A stretch of DNA of 53,212 nt from Corallococcus sicarius (GTDB taxonomy: Bacteria > Myxococcota > Myxococcia > Myxococcales > Myxococcaceae). Below the pieces are notes generated by a model. It worked only from the letters and a program-made list of their open reading frames with translations. It had not been told where the DNA came from and ran no database searches. Shown one piece after another: positions 23,361 through 32,816 of this stretch (the first letter of the stretch is position 1; every line of letters starts with the position of its first letter). The stretch spans positions 1 to 53,212 of the forward strand of contig NZ_RAWG01000025.1 in the NCBI RefSeq assembly GCF_003611735.1, read 5' to 3'. Both the position numbers and the translations under genes were made by a program.

Positions 23361-25226
23361 TCATCGCGGCAGGCTCACGCGGAGGGTCGTTCCCTGCTCC
23401 GCCGTCGAGTGCACGCGGATGGTGCCTCCATGGGCACGCACGATGCTCTCCACGATGAAGAGGCCCAGGCCGATGCTGCGCGAGGAATGGGCCGGCAGCA
23501 CGGCCCCGCGCTCGAGGGACTGGAACAGGCGCTCCAGTCGCTCCGGTGGAATGGGGTCGCCCATGTTGTGTACTTCCAACACGAGGTGGGACGCCTCCGC
23601 GCGCGTCGTCACCCGCACCGGAAGCCCCGGGACGCCGTAGACGAGCGCGTTGGTCAACAGGTTGGACAGCAATTGGGCGATGCGGTCCGGGTCGAAGACG
23701 CCCTGCGCCTCACCCTCGGCCACGAAGTGCACCTCCTGCCCGGGGTGGACCAGGGCCACCTCGTCCACCACCTGGCGCACCAGGGCGTTCAGGTCCGTGA
23801 GACGGCGCTGCACGGCCAGCCCCGTGCCCAGGCGCGCCTGGGTGAAGTCGAGCAGGTCGTGCACCATGCGGCGCATGCGCTCGGCCGCCTTCAACATGCG
23901 CCGCAGCACCTTCTCCTGGCGCTCGTCCAACTCGGGGCGGCTCAGGAGCGTCGTCGCGGACAGGAGGATGGCGTTGAGGGGGTTGCGCAGGTCATGCGAC
24001 ACGATGCCGATGAGCTGGCGCTCCACGTCCGCGCGCACCTGGAGCTCGGCCGCGAGCCGCTCGGAGGCCTGGCGCGCGAGCACCTGATCCGTCACCTCGA
24101 AGGCGCAGACGAGCACGCCGTTGACCTCGCCCTGGGGCCCGCGCATGGGCTGGAAGACGAAGTTCATGTAGTCCACGGTGTCCGGCGCGTGGTGGGGCAG
24201 CGTCACCGGAACCTCCGTGCCCACGTAGGGGACGCCCGTGGCCACGACCTGATCCAGCAGCCTCGCGAAGCCCTGCTCAGCCATGCCCGGCAGTGCCTCC
24301 GCCAGCGGCTTGCCGAGGATGTCGGCGTCGGGGACGAGCTTGAGATAATCCGGATTGGCGAAGGCGGTGAAGGCGCCCGAGGCGTCCCACTCCAGGATGC
24401 CGATAATGCCGGCCTCGGTGAGGCGGCAAAAGCGCTCCTCGCTCTCGCGCAGGGCCGCCTCGCTGCGCCTGCGCTCGGTGACGTCCTGCACGAGCGACAC
24501 GTAGCCCCGCAGCTCCCCGTCCGGCCCGCGGTAGGGCACATGCGTGCCGTGGATGTAGCCCCGGCGCCCGCCTCCGAAGATGAAGGGCGCCTCGTATTCC
24601 ACTGCCTCCCCGGCGCGTGCACGCTCGAGCAGCGGGGCCAGGTGCTGGTAGTTCTCCTCTCCAATGACCTCTCGCACCGTGCGGCCCCGGAGCGCCCCCA
24701 CCTGCACGCCGAACCACTCGGCGTAGGCGCGGTTGTTGAGGACGTAGCGGCCCTCGGCGTCCACGAAGTTGATGAGGGACGGGAGGGTGTCGATCACCAA
24801 CTGCAGGCGCACCCCGCTGTCGAGCAGTGCGTCGGTCACCGCCTGCACATCGCCCAGCGCACCCTCGGCGAGGGCGCGCGCGGCCTGGGCGTCCGCTTCA
24901 CGGATCCGCAGCGCGTCCTCGCGCTCACCCAGCGCCTCCGCCTGGGCACGCACCCGCACCCGCGCGAGCAGCTCCACGTCGTTGTAGGGCTTGGGGACGA
25001 AGTCGTTGGCCCCCGTCGAAAGGGCCACTTCCAGGGTTTCGCGCGCCGGGCTCGCCGTCAGCACGAGGACGGGCAGGGACACCTCATCGAAGCGCTCGCG
25101 CAGGAAGGCGAGCGCCTCCCTGCCTGAGAGGCCCGGCAGCTGCCAGTCGAGCAACAGCACATGGGGCAGGCGCCCGTGCTGCAACAGCCGCTCCACGGCG
25201 GTGGCCGTCAGGCACCTGCCTGGCAT
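23361..25226 (-). CDS. Hybrid histidine kinase: truncated receiver, two PAS domains, HisKA, HATPase
   Basis: The 621-residue soluble kinase begins with a receiver-like segment carrying the phospho-acceptor Asp27 (VLLLDWQLPGLSG), LVLTASPA and the Lys of FVPKPY. A linker helix and two PAS domains follow (LINFVDAEGRYVLNNRAYAEWF; GIIGILEWDASGAFTAF). The HisKA has phospho-His near residue 410 (IVSHDLRNPLNAI). The HATPase has its N-box (LLSNLLTNALVYG), VHNMGDPIPPE and SIGLGLFIV. The receiver lacks strand 1, helix 1 and the acidic Asp pair that binds Mg. No such sequence was found in the three upstream frames, so a simple frameshift is not evident. Phosphorylation of the receiver is therefore doubtful. 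Confidence 0.9.
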   Translation of the reverse strand: MPGRCLTATAVERLLQHGRLPHVLLLDWQLPGLSGREALAFLRERFDEVSLPVLVLTASPARETLEVALSTGANDFVPKPYNDVELLARVRVRAQAEALGEREDALRIREADAQAARALAEGALGDVQAVTDALLDSGVRLQLVIDTLPSLINFVDAEGRYVLNNRAYAEWFGVQVGALRGRTVREVIGEENYQHLAPLLERARAGEAVEYEAPFIFGGGRRGYIHGTHVPYRGPDGELRGYVSLVQDVTERRRSEAALRESEERFCRLTEAGIIGILEWDASGAFTAFANPDYLKLVPDADILGKPLAEALPGMAEQGFARLLDQVVATGVPYVGTEVPVTLPHHAPDTVDYMNFVFQPMRGPQGEVNGVLVCAFEVTDQVLARQASERLAAELQVRADVERQLIGIVSHDLRNPLNAILLSATTLLSRPELDERQEKVLRRMLKAAERMRRMVHDLLDFTQARLGTGLAVQRRLTDLNALVRQVVDEVALVHPGQEVHFVAEGEAQGVFDPDRIAQLLSNLLTNALVYGVPGLPVRVTTRAEASHLVLEVHNMGDPIPPERLERLFQSLERGAVLPAHSSRSIGLGLFIVESIVRAHGGTIRVHSTAEQGTTLRVSLPR

Positions 25227-25355
25227 GCTTGCGACTCGGAAAGTCAGGCGACCGAGGAAACATGGCCAATAATATAGAGGCGCCCATGCCCGACGACGGG
25301 CGGTGCCAGCCCATGAGCGCCGGGCGCTCGCTGGGACGCCTGCGCTCCTCCCTCC

Positions 25356-28300
25356 CTACCCCGTGGCCCCCTCCAAGGGCACCGCGGCGGCGGGGCGTTT
25401 GGGGGGGCGACCGAAGCGCCGGAAGAGCACCGGCACCACCAGCATGTTCAGGAAGGTGGAGGACAGCAGACCTCCCAGGATGACCACGCCCATGGGGGCC
25501 TGGATCTCATTGCCCGGCGCGTCGCCCGCGATGACGAGCGGCACCAGGGCCAGGCCCGCGCACATCGCGGTCATCAGCACGGGGGCCAGCCGCTCCAGGG
25601 AGCCCTGCACCACGGCCTCCGCGAGCCCCCTTCCCTCCTCCACCATCAGGTGCTCGTAGTGGCTCACCATGAGGATGCCGTTGCGCGTGGCGATGCCGAA
25701 CAGGGTGATGAAGCCCACCAGCGACGCCACGCTCACCACGCCCGAGGTGAGCGCCACCGCCAGCACTCCGCCGATGAGCGCCAGGGGCAGGTTGATGAGC
25801 GTGAGCAGCGCGTTGCGCACCGAACCGAAGGCCACCACCAGCAGCAGGAAGATGCCCACCACCACCGCCACGCTCAGCCAGGCGATGCTGCGCGTGGCCG
25901 CCTCGGCGCTCTCGAACTGGCCGCCATAGTCCACGAAGTAGCCTGACGGCAGGGGCACCTCGCGGGAGATGCGGGCCCGCAGGTCGTCCACCACCGTGGA
26001 CAGGTCGCGTCCCGCCACGTTGGCCTGCACCACCATCTTCCGCTGCACGCCCTCGCGGCTGATGGTGTTGGGGCCCGACTCGCGCGTGAGGCTCGCCAGC
26101 ATCTTCAACGGGATGGGCGGACCCACGGGCGTGTCCACCAGCGTGGCGGCGATGGCGTCCACGTCCGCCCGCGAGGCGTCGTCCAGGCGCACGGCGATCT
26201 CCACCACCCGCTGCCCCTCCAGCACGGTGCCGACCGTCTCTCCGGCGAAGGCCCGCTCCACCGCCTCGGCCACCTGGCCCGTGGTGAGGCCGTAGCGGGT
26301 CACCGCGTCGCGGTCCGCGCGGATCTCCAGCTCCGGGATGTCCACCTGCTGCTCGATGGCCACGTCCACCGCGCCCGGGGTGCCCTCGGCCACCTTCTTC
26401 ACCTGCTCGGCCAGCGTGCGCAGCAGGTCCAGGTCGTCGCCGTAGAGCTTCAGCGCGATGTTGGCCCGCGTGCCCGACAGCATGTGGTCGATGCGGTGAC
26501 TGAGCGGCTGGCCAATGGTGATGATGACCCCGGGCACCTGCATGAGGGCCTTGCGCAGGTCCTCCAGCAACGCATCCTTGCCGCGGCTGACCCTGGACAG
26601 GTCCAACCCCACGTCCAGCTCCGCCGCGTTGACGTCCTGGGCGTGCTCGTCCAGCTCGGCGCGGCCGGTGCGCCGGGCGGTGGACACCACCTCCGGGAAG
26701 GACAGCAGCACCTCCTCCACCCGCCGGCCCAGCTTGTCCGACTCCTCCAGCGACGTGCCCGGCAGCGTGACGGCGTTGATGGTGAGCGTGCCTTCGTTGA
26801 ACTCGGGCAGGAAGGAGCGCCCGAGGAACGGGACGACGGCCAGCGTGGCCACCAGCGCCAGCGCCGCTCCGGCGAGGATGGCCCGCGGACGGGAGAGCGC
26901 CCCCAGCAGCAAGGGCCGATAGCGCTCCTTCAGCCAGCGCAGCACGGGGCCCTCCTCCGCGCCCAGCGCCCGGGCCCTGGGCAGCAGCCACGCGCACAGC
27001 GCGGGCGTCAGCGTCACCGCCACCACCAGCGAGGCGGCGATGGCCACGATGTACGCCAGCCCCAGCGGCGCCAGCATCCGTCCCTCCAGGCCCGACAGGA
27101 AGAAGAGCGGAAGGAAGACGAGGATGATGATGAGGGTGGCGAAGACGATGGCGTGCCGCACCTCCACCGACGCCCGGTAGATGACCTCCAGCGCGGGCCG
27201 GCGCTGTCCTTCCGGCAGGTGCGCGTTCTCCCGCAGGCGCCGGAAGACGTTCTCCACGTCGATGATGGCGTCGTCCACCATCGCGCCAATGGCGATGGTG
27301 AGCCCGCCAATCGTCATGGTGTTCAGCGTCACGCCCAGCACCCGGAGCACCAGCACGGCGGAGACCAGCGACAGGGGGATGGCGGTGAGGGAGATGAACG
27401 TCGCCCGCGCGTTCATCAGGAACACGAGCAGGATGACGGCCACCAGGAGGGCCCCATCCCGCAGCGCCACGGACACGTTGCGCACCGCCACGGAGATGAA
27501 GTCCGACTGGCGGAAGATGTTGCGGCCCACCACCAGACCCTGGGGCAACGTGGCCTGGGCCTCGTCCAGCACCGCGTCCAACCGCCGGGTCAGCTCCAGC
27601 GTGTTGGCGTCCGGCTGCTTCATCACCGCGAGGATGACGGCGGGCTGCGCGTTGGCACTTCCCTCCCCGCGCTTGATGCGAGGCCCCACCCGCACGTCCG
27701 CCACCTGCGCCACGGTGATGGGCACGCCCCCGCGGACCGTGACGACCGTGCCCGCCAGGTCCTCGATGCCCTTCGCCCGCCCCACGGCCCGCAGCAGGTA
27801 TTCCTGCCCGCCCTGCACGTAGAAGCCGCCGGAGGCGTTGTGGTTCGTCGTGCGCAGGGCGGTGGCAACCTGCTCGAAGGAGACATGGAACGCCTGCAGC
27901 GCCTCCGGGCGCAGCAGCACCTGGTACTGCTTCACCGCGCCACCAATGGGCACCACCTGGGAGACGCCCGGCACCGACAACAGCCGCTTGCGCAGCACCC
28001 AGTCCGCCACGCCTCGCGCCTCCATCATCTGCGCCTCGCGGCCCGCCGCGTCCTTCGCCAGCGCTTCCTCCTTCCAGGAGACGGAGAGGAAGAGGATCTC
28101 CCCCATGACGGAGGAGATGGGCGCCATGGAGGGCGGGGGCACGTCCGCGGGCAGCTGCGCGGCGACCAACTGGAGCTTCTCGTTCACCACCTGGCGCGCG
28201 GTGTAGATGTCCGTGCCCCAGTCGAACTCCACCCAGATGATGGAGATGCCCACGCCCGACGCCGAGCGCACCCGGCGCACGCCCGTGGCGCCGTTGACGG

Positions 28301-28511
28301 CCGTTTCAATGGGGAACGTCACGAGCGTCTCCACCTCCTCGGGCGCCAGGCCGTGGGCCTCGGTGAGGACGGTGACGGTGGGCGCGGTGAGGTCCGGGAA
28401 GACGTCCACCGGCATGCTCCGGGCGACCTGGATGCCCAGCACCAGCAGCAGCACGGAGGCGGCGATCACCAGCAGCCGGTTGTCGATGGACCAGCGGATG
28501 AGGCGATTCAT
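25356..28511 (-). CDS. Heavy-metal-type RND efflux pump inner-membrane subunit (CusA/CzcA-like)
   Basis: The 1051-residue protein is a proton-driven RND permease of the CBA efflux type. It starts MNRLIRWSIDNRLLVIAAS (first transmembrane helix), followed by a large periplasmic domain (VDVFPDLTAPTVTVLTEAHG). TM4 has GAMVDDAIIDVENVFRRL, with acidic residues placed for proton relay, and a second periplasmic domain follows. The C-terminal helices include LVGFITLFGIATRNGILMVSHYEHL. The DVFPDLTAP and GIATRNGI elements are typical of heavy-metal RND pumps. The metal cannot be read from sequence. It is the last gene of the blaI operon, 13 bases after the adaptor gene. Confidence 0.93.
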   Translation of the reverse strand: MNRLIRWSIDNRLLVIAASVLLLVLGIQVARSMPVDVFPDLTAPTVTVLTEAHGLAPEEVETLVTFPIETAVNGATGVRRVRSASGVGISIIWVEFDWGTDIYTARQVVNEKLQLVAAQLPADVPPPSMAPISSVMGEILFLSVSWKEEALAKDAAGREAQMMEARGVADWVLRKRLLSVPGVSQVVPIGGAVKQYQVLLRPEALQAFHVSFEQVATALRTTNHNASGGFYVQGGQEYLLRAVGRAKGIEDLAGTVVTVRGGVPITVAQVADVRVGPRIKRGEGSANAQPAVILAVMKQPDANTLELTRRLDAVLDEAQATLPQGLVVGRNIFRQSDFISVAVRNVSVALRDGALLVAVILLVFLMNARATFISLTAIPLSLVSAVLVLRVLGVTLNTMTIGGLTIAIGAMVDDAIIDVENVFRRLRENAHLPEGQRRPALEVIYRASVEVRHAIVFATLIIILVFLPLFFLSGLEGRMLAPLGLAYIVAIAASLVVAVTLTPALCAWLLPRARALGAEEGPVLRWLKERYRPLLLGALSRPRAILAGAALALVATLAVVPFLGRSFLPEFNEGTLTINAVTLPGTSLEESDKLGRRVEEVLLSFPEVVSTARRTGRAELDEHAQDVNAAELDVGLDLSRVSRGKDALLEDLRKALMQVPGVIITIGQPLSHRIDHMLSGTRANIALKLYGDDLDLLRTLAEQVKKVAEGTPGAVDVAIEQQVDIPELEIRADRDAVTRYGLTTGQVAEAVERAFAGETVGTVLEGQRVVEIAVRLDDASRADVDAIAATLVDTPVGPPIPLKMLASLTRESGPNTISREGVQRKMVVQANVAGRDLSTVVDDLRARISREVPLPSGYFVDYGGQFESAEAATRSIAWLSVAVVVGIFLLLVVAFGSVRNALLTLINLPLALIGGVLAVALTSGVVSVASLVGFITLFGIATRNGILMVSHYEHLMVEEGRGLAEAVVQGSLERLAPVLMTAMCAGLALVPLVIAGDAPGNEIQAPMGVVILGGLLSSTFLNMLVVPVLFRRFGRPPKRPAAAVPLEGATG

Positions 28512-28524
28512 CGTCGTCGTGCCT

Positions 28525-30120
28525 CTAGTGCTGGTGGCCGTGTTCGGGGATGGCCCCGGTGGCGGTGGACAGCTTCAGCTCGTAGGCGCCCCGCGAGACG
28601 ACACGCTCACCCTCCTTCACGCCGTCCAGCACCTGCACCCAGCCACCGGAGCGCACGCCGGGGCGGATGGCGCGCTTGAAGAAGGACTCGCCGCCCTCCA
28701 TCACGAAGACGGTGGGCCGGCCGTTGTCGTCCACCACCGCGGACTCCGGGATGGCCACCGCGCGCAGCGTCTCTCCCGTGTAGAGCGTCACCTTGGCGAA
28801 CATGCCCGGCTTGAGGGCACCCTCCGGGTTGGGCAGCTCGAAGAGCACGGGCACGGTGCGCGTGGCAGCGTCCACCACGGTGCCCACCGCCACGCGGCGT
28901 CCCGTCTTTTCATCCACGGTGAACTCGCGTGAGAAGCCCGCCACCGTGAAGGAGGCACCCGGCGAGCGCTCCACCTTCGGTGCATCCGCCTCGTACACCT
29001 TCGCTTCCAGCCACAGCCGCGACGGGTTGATGACGGACACGAGCCGCTTGCCTGGCTCCACCACCGCCCCCGGGGTCACGTCCGCGAAGGACACGACCCC
29101 GTCCAGCGGGGAGCGCAGCTCGAAGGTGGAGCCCCCCGGCCCGCCCGCACCACTCTGCGTGCCCCGGTACAGCGCGAGCTGACGCTCCGCCGCCGACGCC
29201 CGGGCCGCCGCCACCTCCCGCGCCACGCGGGCTGCGTCGAGCTGCTTCTCGGGAATGGCCCGGGCCGCGAGCATCTCCTCCGCGCGCGAGACCTCACGCT
29301 CGGCCAGCCCCAGCTCGGCACGCGCCCTCGCGGCCTCCATCTCCACGGTGGCCAGGTCTGTCGTCCCCGCCATGGCGGTGGGCACCAGCCGCACCAACAC
29401 GTCGCCCTTCTTCACCGCCTGCCCCAGGTGCGCCACCGGCCCGCCCACGAGGACGCGTCCGGCCACCGGCGCGGACAGCTCCGCGGCCTGCCCCGCCACC
29501 GGCTTCAGCTCCCCGTTGGTGCGCACTCCGCCCTGGAGCACGCGGGCCTCCGCGGGCGCGGTCGCGTACTGCGTCTTCCATTGCTGCTCCTTCAGGAAGG
29601 GCATCGCGGGCTCACCCACCTCCTCGGGAGGCGCGGCGGCCACGGCCGCGGCCACGGTGGGGTGCACCGTCACCTTGCCCGCCTCCACCGTCCCGGCCAC
29701 CTGCTCGCCCTCCAGCCGCAGGGTGAGCGTGGCCTCGCCGGGCTTCGTGGGCCGCACCTCCGGCTTGAAGATGCCGTCGCGCAGCAGCTTGTCCGCCACG
29801 AAGCGCTCCTCGGCGCCATCGGCGTAACGGAGGGTGGCCGTCACCCGCCCCTTCGTCACCACCTTGAAGCCCTCCGGATTGCGCGCGTCCGTGAAGTGGG
29901 CCACCAGCGGCGAGGGCTGCCCCACCACCAGCGACGGGTACTCCATGAACAGCTCCAGGCCGTCCTGGTACGCGGTGACGGAGAGGTCCGGACGCTCGGG
30001 CTCCGCGCCGCCGTCCTCATGGCCATGGGCGGCCTCGCCCTCGTGGCCGTGACCGCGCTCCTTGCAGGACACGGCGAGGGCGCACGCAAGGGCCAGGGCG
30101 AGAAGATGCAGGCGGCTCAT
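28525..30120 (-). CDS. CusB-like periplasmic adaptor lipoprotein of the RND pump
   Basis: The 531-residue protein is a membrane fusion protein linking the RND pump to the TolC channel. It has a lipoprotein signal with Cys19 (LAVSC) and is rich in His just after it (GHGHEGEAAHGHEDGG) and at the very C-terminus (EHGHQH). This supports metal capture in the periplasm. A beta-rich region of about 140 residues precedes the adaptor core, which has AELSAPVAGRVLVGG and FELRSPLDGVVSFADVTPG as the lipoyl halves around a coiled-coil hairpin. A beta-barrel with LWLEAKVYEAD and GMFAKVTLYTGE follows. Its ATG overlaps the tolC stop by 4 bases. Confidence 0.93.
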   Translation of the reverse strand: MSRLHLLALALACALAVSCKERGHGHEGEAAHGHEDGGAEPERPDLSVTAYQDGLELFMEYPSLVVGQPSPLVAHFTDARNPEGFKVVTKGRVTATLRYADGAEERFVADKLLRDGIFKPEVRPTKPGEATLTLRLEGEQVAGTVEAGKVTVHPTVAAAVAAAPPEEVGEPAMPFLKEQQWKTQYATAPAEARVLQGGVRTNGELKPVAGQAAELSAPVAGRVLVGGPVAHLGQAVKKGDVLVRLVPTAMAGTTDLATVEMEAARARAELGLAEREVSRAEEMLAARAIPEKQLDAARVAREVAAARASAAERQLALYRGTQSGAGGPGGSTFELRSPLDGVVSFADVTPGAVVEPGKRLVSVINPSRLWLEAKVYEADAPKVERSPGASFTVAGFSREFTVDEKTGRRVAVGTVVDAATRTVPVLFELPNPEGALKPGMFAKVTLYTGETLRAVAIPESAVVDDNGRPTVFVMEGGESFFKRAIRPGVRSGGWVQVLDGVKEGERVVSRGAYELKLSTATGAIPEHGHQH

Positions 30121-31406
30121 GGCTGGGCACTCCGGACGTCGGCGCCATCCCAGGCGCCCGAAAGAAGGAAGAGCGTGGCTTCGGCCTCGGCGACACCGAC
30201 GGCCAGGTCCACCGCCGTCAGCCGCGCCTCGCGGACGGTCCGCTCCGCATCCACCAGCACGAGGAGGTCCGCGCTTCCGCCCCGGTAGGCCGCGTGGGCA
30301 ATGCGGCGCAGCTCCTCGGCACGACTCAGCACGCCCTCACGCTGCCTCACGCGCCGCTCCCGCCGGCCCGCCACGTCCTCCAGCATCGCGCTGAGATGGG
30401 AGCGCGCGGCATGCAGCAGGGCCGCACGGCGGGCCTCCGCGAGCTGCCGTCGCGCCTCCGCCTGGGCCTCCTGCCCCTGCCTCCGCTCGAAGAGGGGCAG
30501 CGGAAGGGTGAGTCCCACCACGTACCCCGCTCCAGCGCCGGGCTGCCCCACGTTGAGCAGCTGGGCCCCTGCGTTCACCGTGGGCTCTGGAATCCATCCC
30601 CGCGCCGCCGCGCGGCGGGCCGTCCGCGCGCCTTGCGCCTCCAACTCCAGCGCGCGGGCATCGGCGCGGCGGGTCTCCAGCTCGGCCAGGAGCTGGGTTG
30701 CGGCGGGCAGGGAGCGCTCTGGAGCGAGGGGACCCTGGAGTGGAGGCAGCGCCTTCGCGCCGGGCCCCAGCAGGCGCAGCGCCTGGGCCCGAGCCTGACG
30801 CTCATCGAGCACCGCTCCGCTCAGCGCGTCCTCCACCGTCGCGGTCTCCGTCTCGATGCGCAGGCGGTCGTAGCCCGCGGCCTCCCCCGCCCGCTCTCGC
30901 ACGGCGATGGCCTCCGCGAGGCGCCGCAAAGCGGACACGGACTCCTCCAGGATGATCCGCCGCTCCTGGGCCGCCAGTGCGGCGACGAAGGTGCGGACCG
31001 CCTCATGCCGCAGCTCGCCCCGAGCCCTCGCGAGGTTCGCCTCCGCGGCCTGGGCCCCTCGGGCAGCGGCGTCGGACTCCAGGCCCAGGCGTCCGGAGAG
31101 CACCAGCGGGAGGGAGACATTGAAGATGTCCTGGCTCGCCGCATCCGTCGCGCCGGAGGTGGCCTTCTCGCGCTGCCACTCCAGCGTGGGATGGGGCCAC
31201 CGTCCCACCCCCACCGCCGAGGCGCGGCCCACCGCCGCCTCGGCCTCCGCGATGCGCGCCTCCAGGCTCGCCGCCACCACCTGCTCCGCGTACCGCGCTT
31301 CGGTCAGCGGGGCCTGTGCCGACGCAGCTCCGGCCAGCAGCACCAGGAGGATACTACTGGCCATAGTAGGTGGGGACGAAGGGCTGCGGAGCGTGCGCGT
31401 GGGCAT
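30117..31406 (-). CDS. TolC-family outer membrane efflux channel
   Basis: The 429-residue product is a TolC-type outer membrane factor. The N-terminus has Arg residues, then SILLVLLAGAASAQAPL as signal peptide. The body shows two repeats of long helices and short strands (ARIAEAEAAVGRAS, PTLEWQREKA, ERIILEESVS-like helices; later PTVNAGAQLLNVG, VVGLTLPLPLFERRQGQEAQ). ATG 31406 keeps the positive charges of the signal peptide; an internal ATG near 31365 is possible, but its signal would lack charge. A BlaI-type operator (31352-31368) lies inside the first codons. It begins 9 bases after the protease stop and overlaps the adaptor gene. Confidence 0.88.
   Translation of the reverse strand: MPTRTLRSPSSPPTMASSILLVLLAGAASAQAPLTEARYAEQVVAASLEARIAEAEAAVGRASAVGVGRWPHPTLEWQREKATSGATDAASQDIFNVSLPLVLSGRLGLESDAAARGAQAAEANLARARGELRHEAVRTFVAALAAQERRIILEESVSALRRLAEAIAVRERAGEAAGYDRLRIETETATVEDALSGAVLDERQARAQALRLLGPGAKALPPLQGPLAPERSLPAATQLLAELETRRADARALELEAQGARTARRAAARGWIPEPTVNAGAQLLNVGQPGAGAGYVVGLTLPLPLFERRQGQEAQAEARRQLAEARRAALLHAARSHLSAMLEDVAGRRERRVRQREGVLSRAEELRRIAHAAYRGGSADLLVLVDAERTVREARLTAVDLAVGVAEAEATLFLLSGAWDGADVRSAQP
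31352..31368. promoter_or_regulatory. BlaI-type operator at the start of tolC
   Basis: TACTACTGGCCATAGTA has inverted ends TACTA/TAGTA. It matches the site upstream of blaI at 14 of 17 positions. BlaI/MecI/CopY repressors bind short TAC...GTA palindromes. It overlaps codons about 13-18 of tolC, so it could block an internal promoter or act as a roadblock. Confidence 0.65.
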
Positions 31407-31415
31407 GGCCGTCGT

Positions 31416-32402
31416 TCAGGAGAAGAAGTGGAGGGCGGTCTCCACCGCGTGGTGGAGGACTGCCGCGTGGAGCAATGCGACGCAGAGCACCCCGGCACCC
31501 ACCCCCGTCGCGAACAGGAGTGCGCGGGACGGCACGGCCGGACGCACCTCCGCGTCCAGGAGCTGCCGCACCCGCTGCTCCAACGCCACCTGGCCGAAGG
31601 CAGGGACACCGGCCACGCTGGACGCACGACGCTGGAGGGACGCCATCTTCACCAGGGCCCCCGCCACCACCGTCCCGTCCCCGACGGCGAGCACCGCTTC
31701 CGCGTCACACGCCTCCTCGGCCGCCGTCTGGTAGGCGGAGAGGAAGACGCGCGCCAGGGGCGGTGGCACGAGCAGCCCCGCGAAGGAGAGCAGCAGCGCC
31801 GCCAGGGGGTCCCTGCGCCGCAGGTGGGCCTCTTCATGGGCCAGTGCTCCACGCAGCTCCAGCGGGGCCAGGGCCCCCTCCAGGCTGGCGGAGATGAGGA
31901 TGCGACGGTGGAGGACCCCGGCGGCATGGCACAGCCGGGGCGCACCCGGAACGGCCACCACGGGGAACAGGCCCGGGCGCCAGGAGCCCAGCGCCTCCAG
32001 CGCGGCCAGCCGGGACCGCGTGCGCATGACGCGCCAGACGAGCCCACCCGCGCGGAAGCTGAACACGGCGAGCGACAGCGCCCCCACCACCGCGAGCACC
32101 GGCCGCAAGCCCGACGAGTGAAGGATGCACAGGTGGAGGTGGTGCCCATGGCTGCCACAGTGGTCACGACTCCAACCCAGGACCGCGGACAGGGACGGCG
32201 CGGCGGCGGCGGCCACCACCGCCAGCGCCACCACGGCGGGCAGCGTGCCCAGGACGAAGGCCCCCTCCGCCCGGAGCGCCGGGCGCGAGCGCGGCACGCC
32301 CCACGGCAGCAGGAAGACGCCTGCCACCAGCAGCGAGGCCAGCACGCCGACAGCGGCCGCCACCGCCGCGCACTCCAGCAGGAACGCCAGGGCCGCGATC
32401 AT
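31416..32402 (-). CDS. M56 (BlaR1-like) membrane metalloprotease with His/Cys-rich outer loop
   Basis: The 328-residue protein is a BlaR1/MecR1-type zinc protease that would inactivate the BlaI repressor on signal. It has TM helices at about 5-33, 47-74 and 101-120 and a C-terminal helix near 300-320. The zinc site is HEEAH (His189-His193) with EEACDAEA (about 229-236) as the downstream ligand region. It lacks the C-terminal penicillin-binding sensor of BlaR1. Instead, the loop between TM2 and TM3 is packed with ligands (DHCGSHGHHLHLC, residues 80-92, plus His95). In BlaR1 topology this loop is outside, so it is a plausible metal sensor. Its ATG overlaps the blaI stop by 4 bases. Confidence 0.88.
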   Translation of the reverse strand: MIAALAFLLECAAVAAAVGVLASLLVAGVFLLPWGVPRSRPALRAEGAFVLGTLPAVVALAVVAAAAAPSLSAVLGWSRDHCGSHGHHLHLCILHSSGLRPVLAVVGALSLAVFSFRAGGLVWRVMRTRSRLAALEALGSWRPGLFPVVAVPGAPRLCHAAGVLHRRILISASLEGALAPLELRGALAHEEAHLRRRDPLAALLLSFAGLLVPPPLARVFLSAYQTAAEEACDAEAVLAVGDGTVVAGALVKMASLQRRASSVAGVPAFGQVALEQRVRQLLDAEVRPAVPSRALLFATGVGAGVLCVALLHAAVLHHAVETALHFFS

Positions 32403-32791
32403 CGCCGCCCCCGCCGTCGCTCCGCGATGAGCTGCGCCAACCGGTCGAGCAGCGACTCATCCACTTCGGCCGCCGCATCCACGAACGCGGCCAGCGCCGC
32501 CTCCCCGTGCGACTGGAGGATGTCGGTCGCGATCCCGTCCGCCAGCGCCTTCTCGAACTCGGGCTGGGAGAGCGCCGGGGTGTAGCGCCAAGCCAGGCCA
32601 TCCTTCTCACGCACCAGCAGCCCCTTGCGGTGCAGCCGGTCCATCGTCGTCATGATGGTCGTGTAGGCCCGCTCCTTGCGGCCCGTCATCCGGTCGCACA
32701 CCTCCCGGGCCGTGACGTGCGCTTGCGTCCAGACGACCTTCATCACGGCCGCTTCCAACGTGCCGAGCGGTTCCCAGGTGCGCTTCTTCAC
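32399..32791 (-). CDS. blaI: BlaI/MecI/CopY-family repressor
   Basis: The 130-residue protein is a winged-helix repressor: MKKRTWEPLGTLEAAVMKVVW, then VTAREVCDRMTGRKERAYTTIMTTMDRLHRKGLL as the recognition region, and LAWRYTPALSQPEFE as the wing and linker to the dimerisation helices. This family includes BlaI, MecI and the copper repressor CopY. The start is a GTG at 32791 without a clear ribosome binding site. A 17-bp operator lies 25 bases upstream and contains a TTGACG -35-like hexamer, so self-repression is likely. The conserved cleavage helix for M56 proteolysis cannot be placed with confidence. It heads the efflux operon. Confidence 0.92.
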   Translation of the reverse strand: MKKRTWEPLGTLEAAVMKVVWTQAHVTAREVCDRMTGRKERAYTTIMTTMDRLHRKGLLVREKDGLAWRYTPALSQPEFEKALADGIATDILQSHGEAALAAFVDAAAEVDESLLDRLAQLIAERRRGRR

Positions 32792-32816
32792 GCGGACGAG
32801 TCTGGCCCTGACGCCC

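Noticed and set aside
25227-25355. Search for a lost receiver N-terminus in this gap (possible frameshift)
   Set aside because: None of the three minus-strand frames shows a strand-1 or acidic-pair motif; only an AT-rich, promoter-like stretch (TATATTATT) is seen.
26484-28679. 731-codon open frame on the plus strand inside the RND gene
   Set aside because: Shadow frame with His/Arg/Gln-rich low-complexity translation; the minus strand encodes a full RND pump.
30294-32585. 763-codon plus-strand frame across tolC and the M56 gene
   Set aside because: No start signal, no domain, and it spans two genes that are well supported on the other strand.
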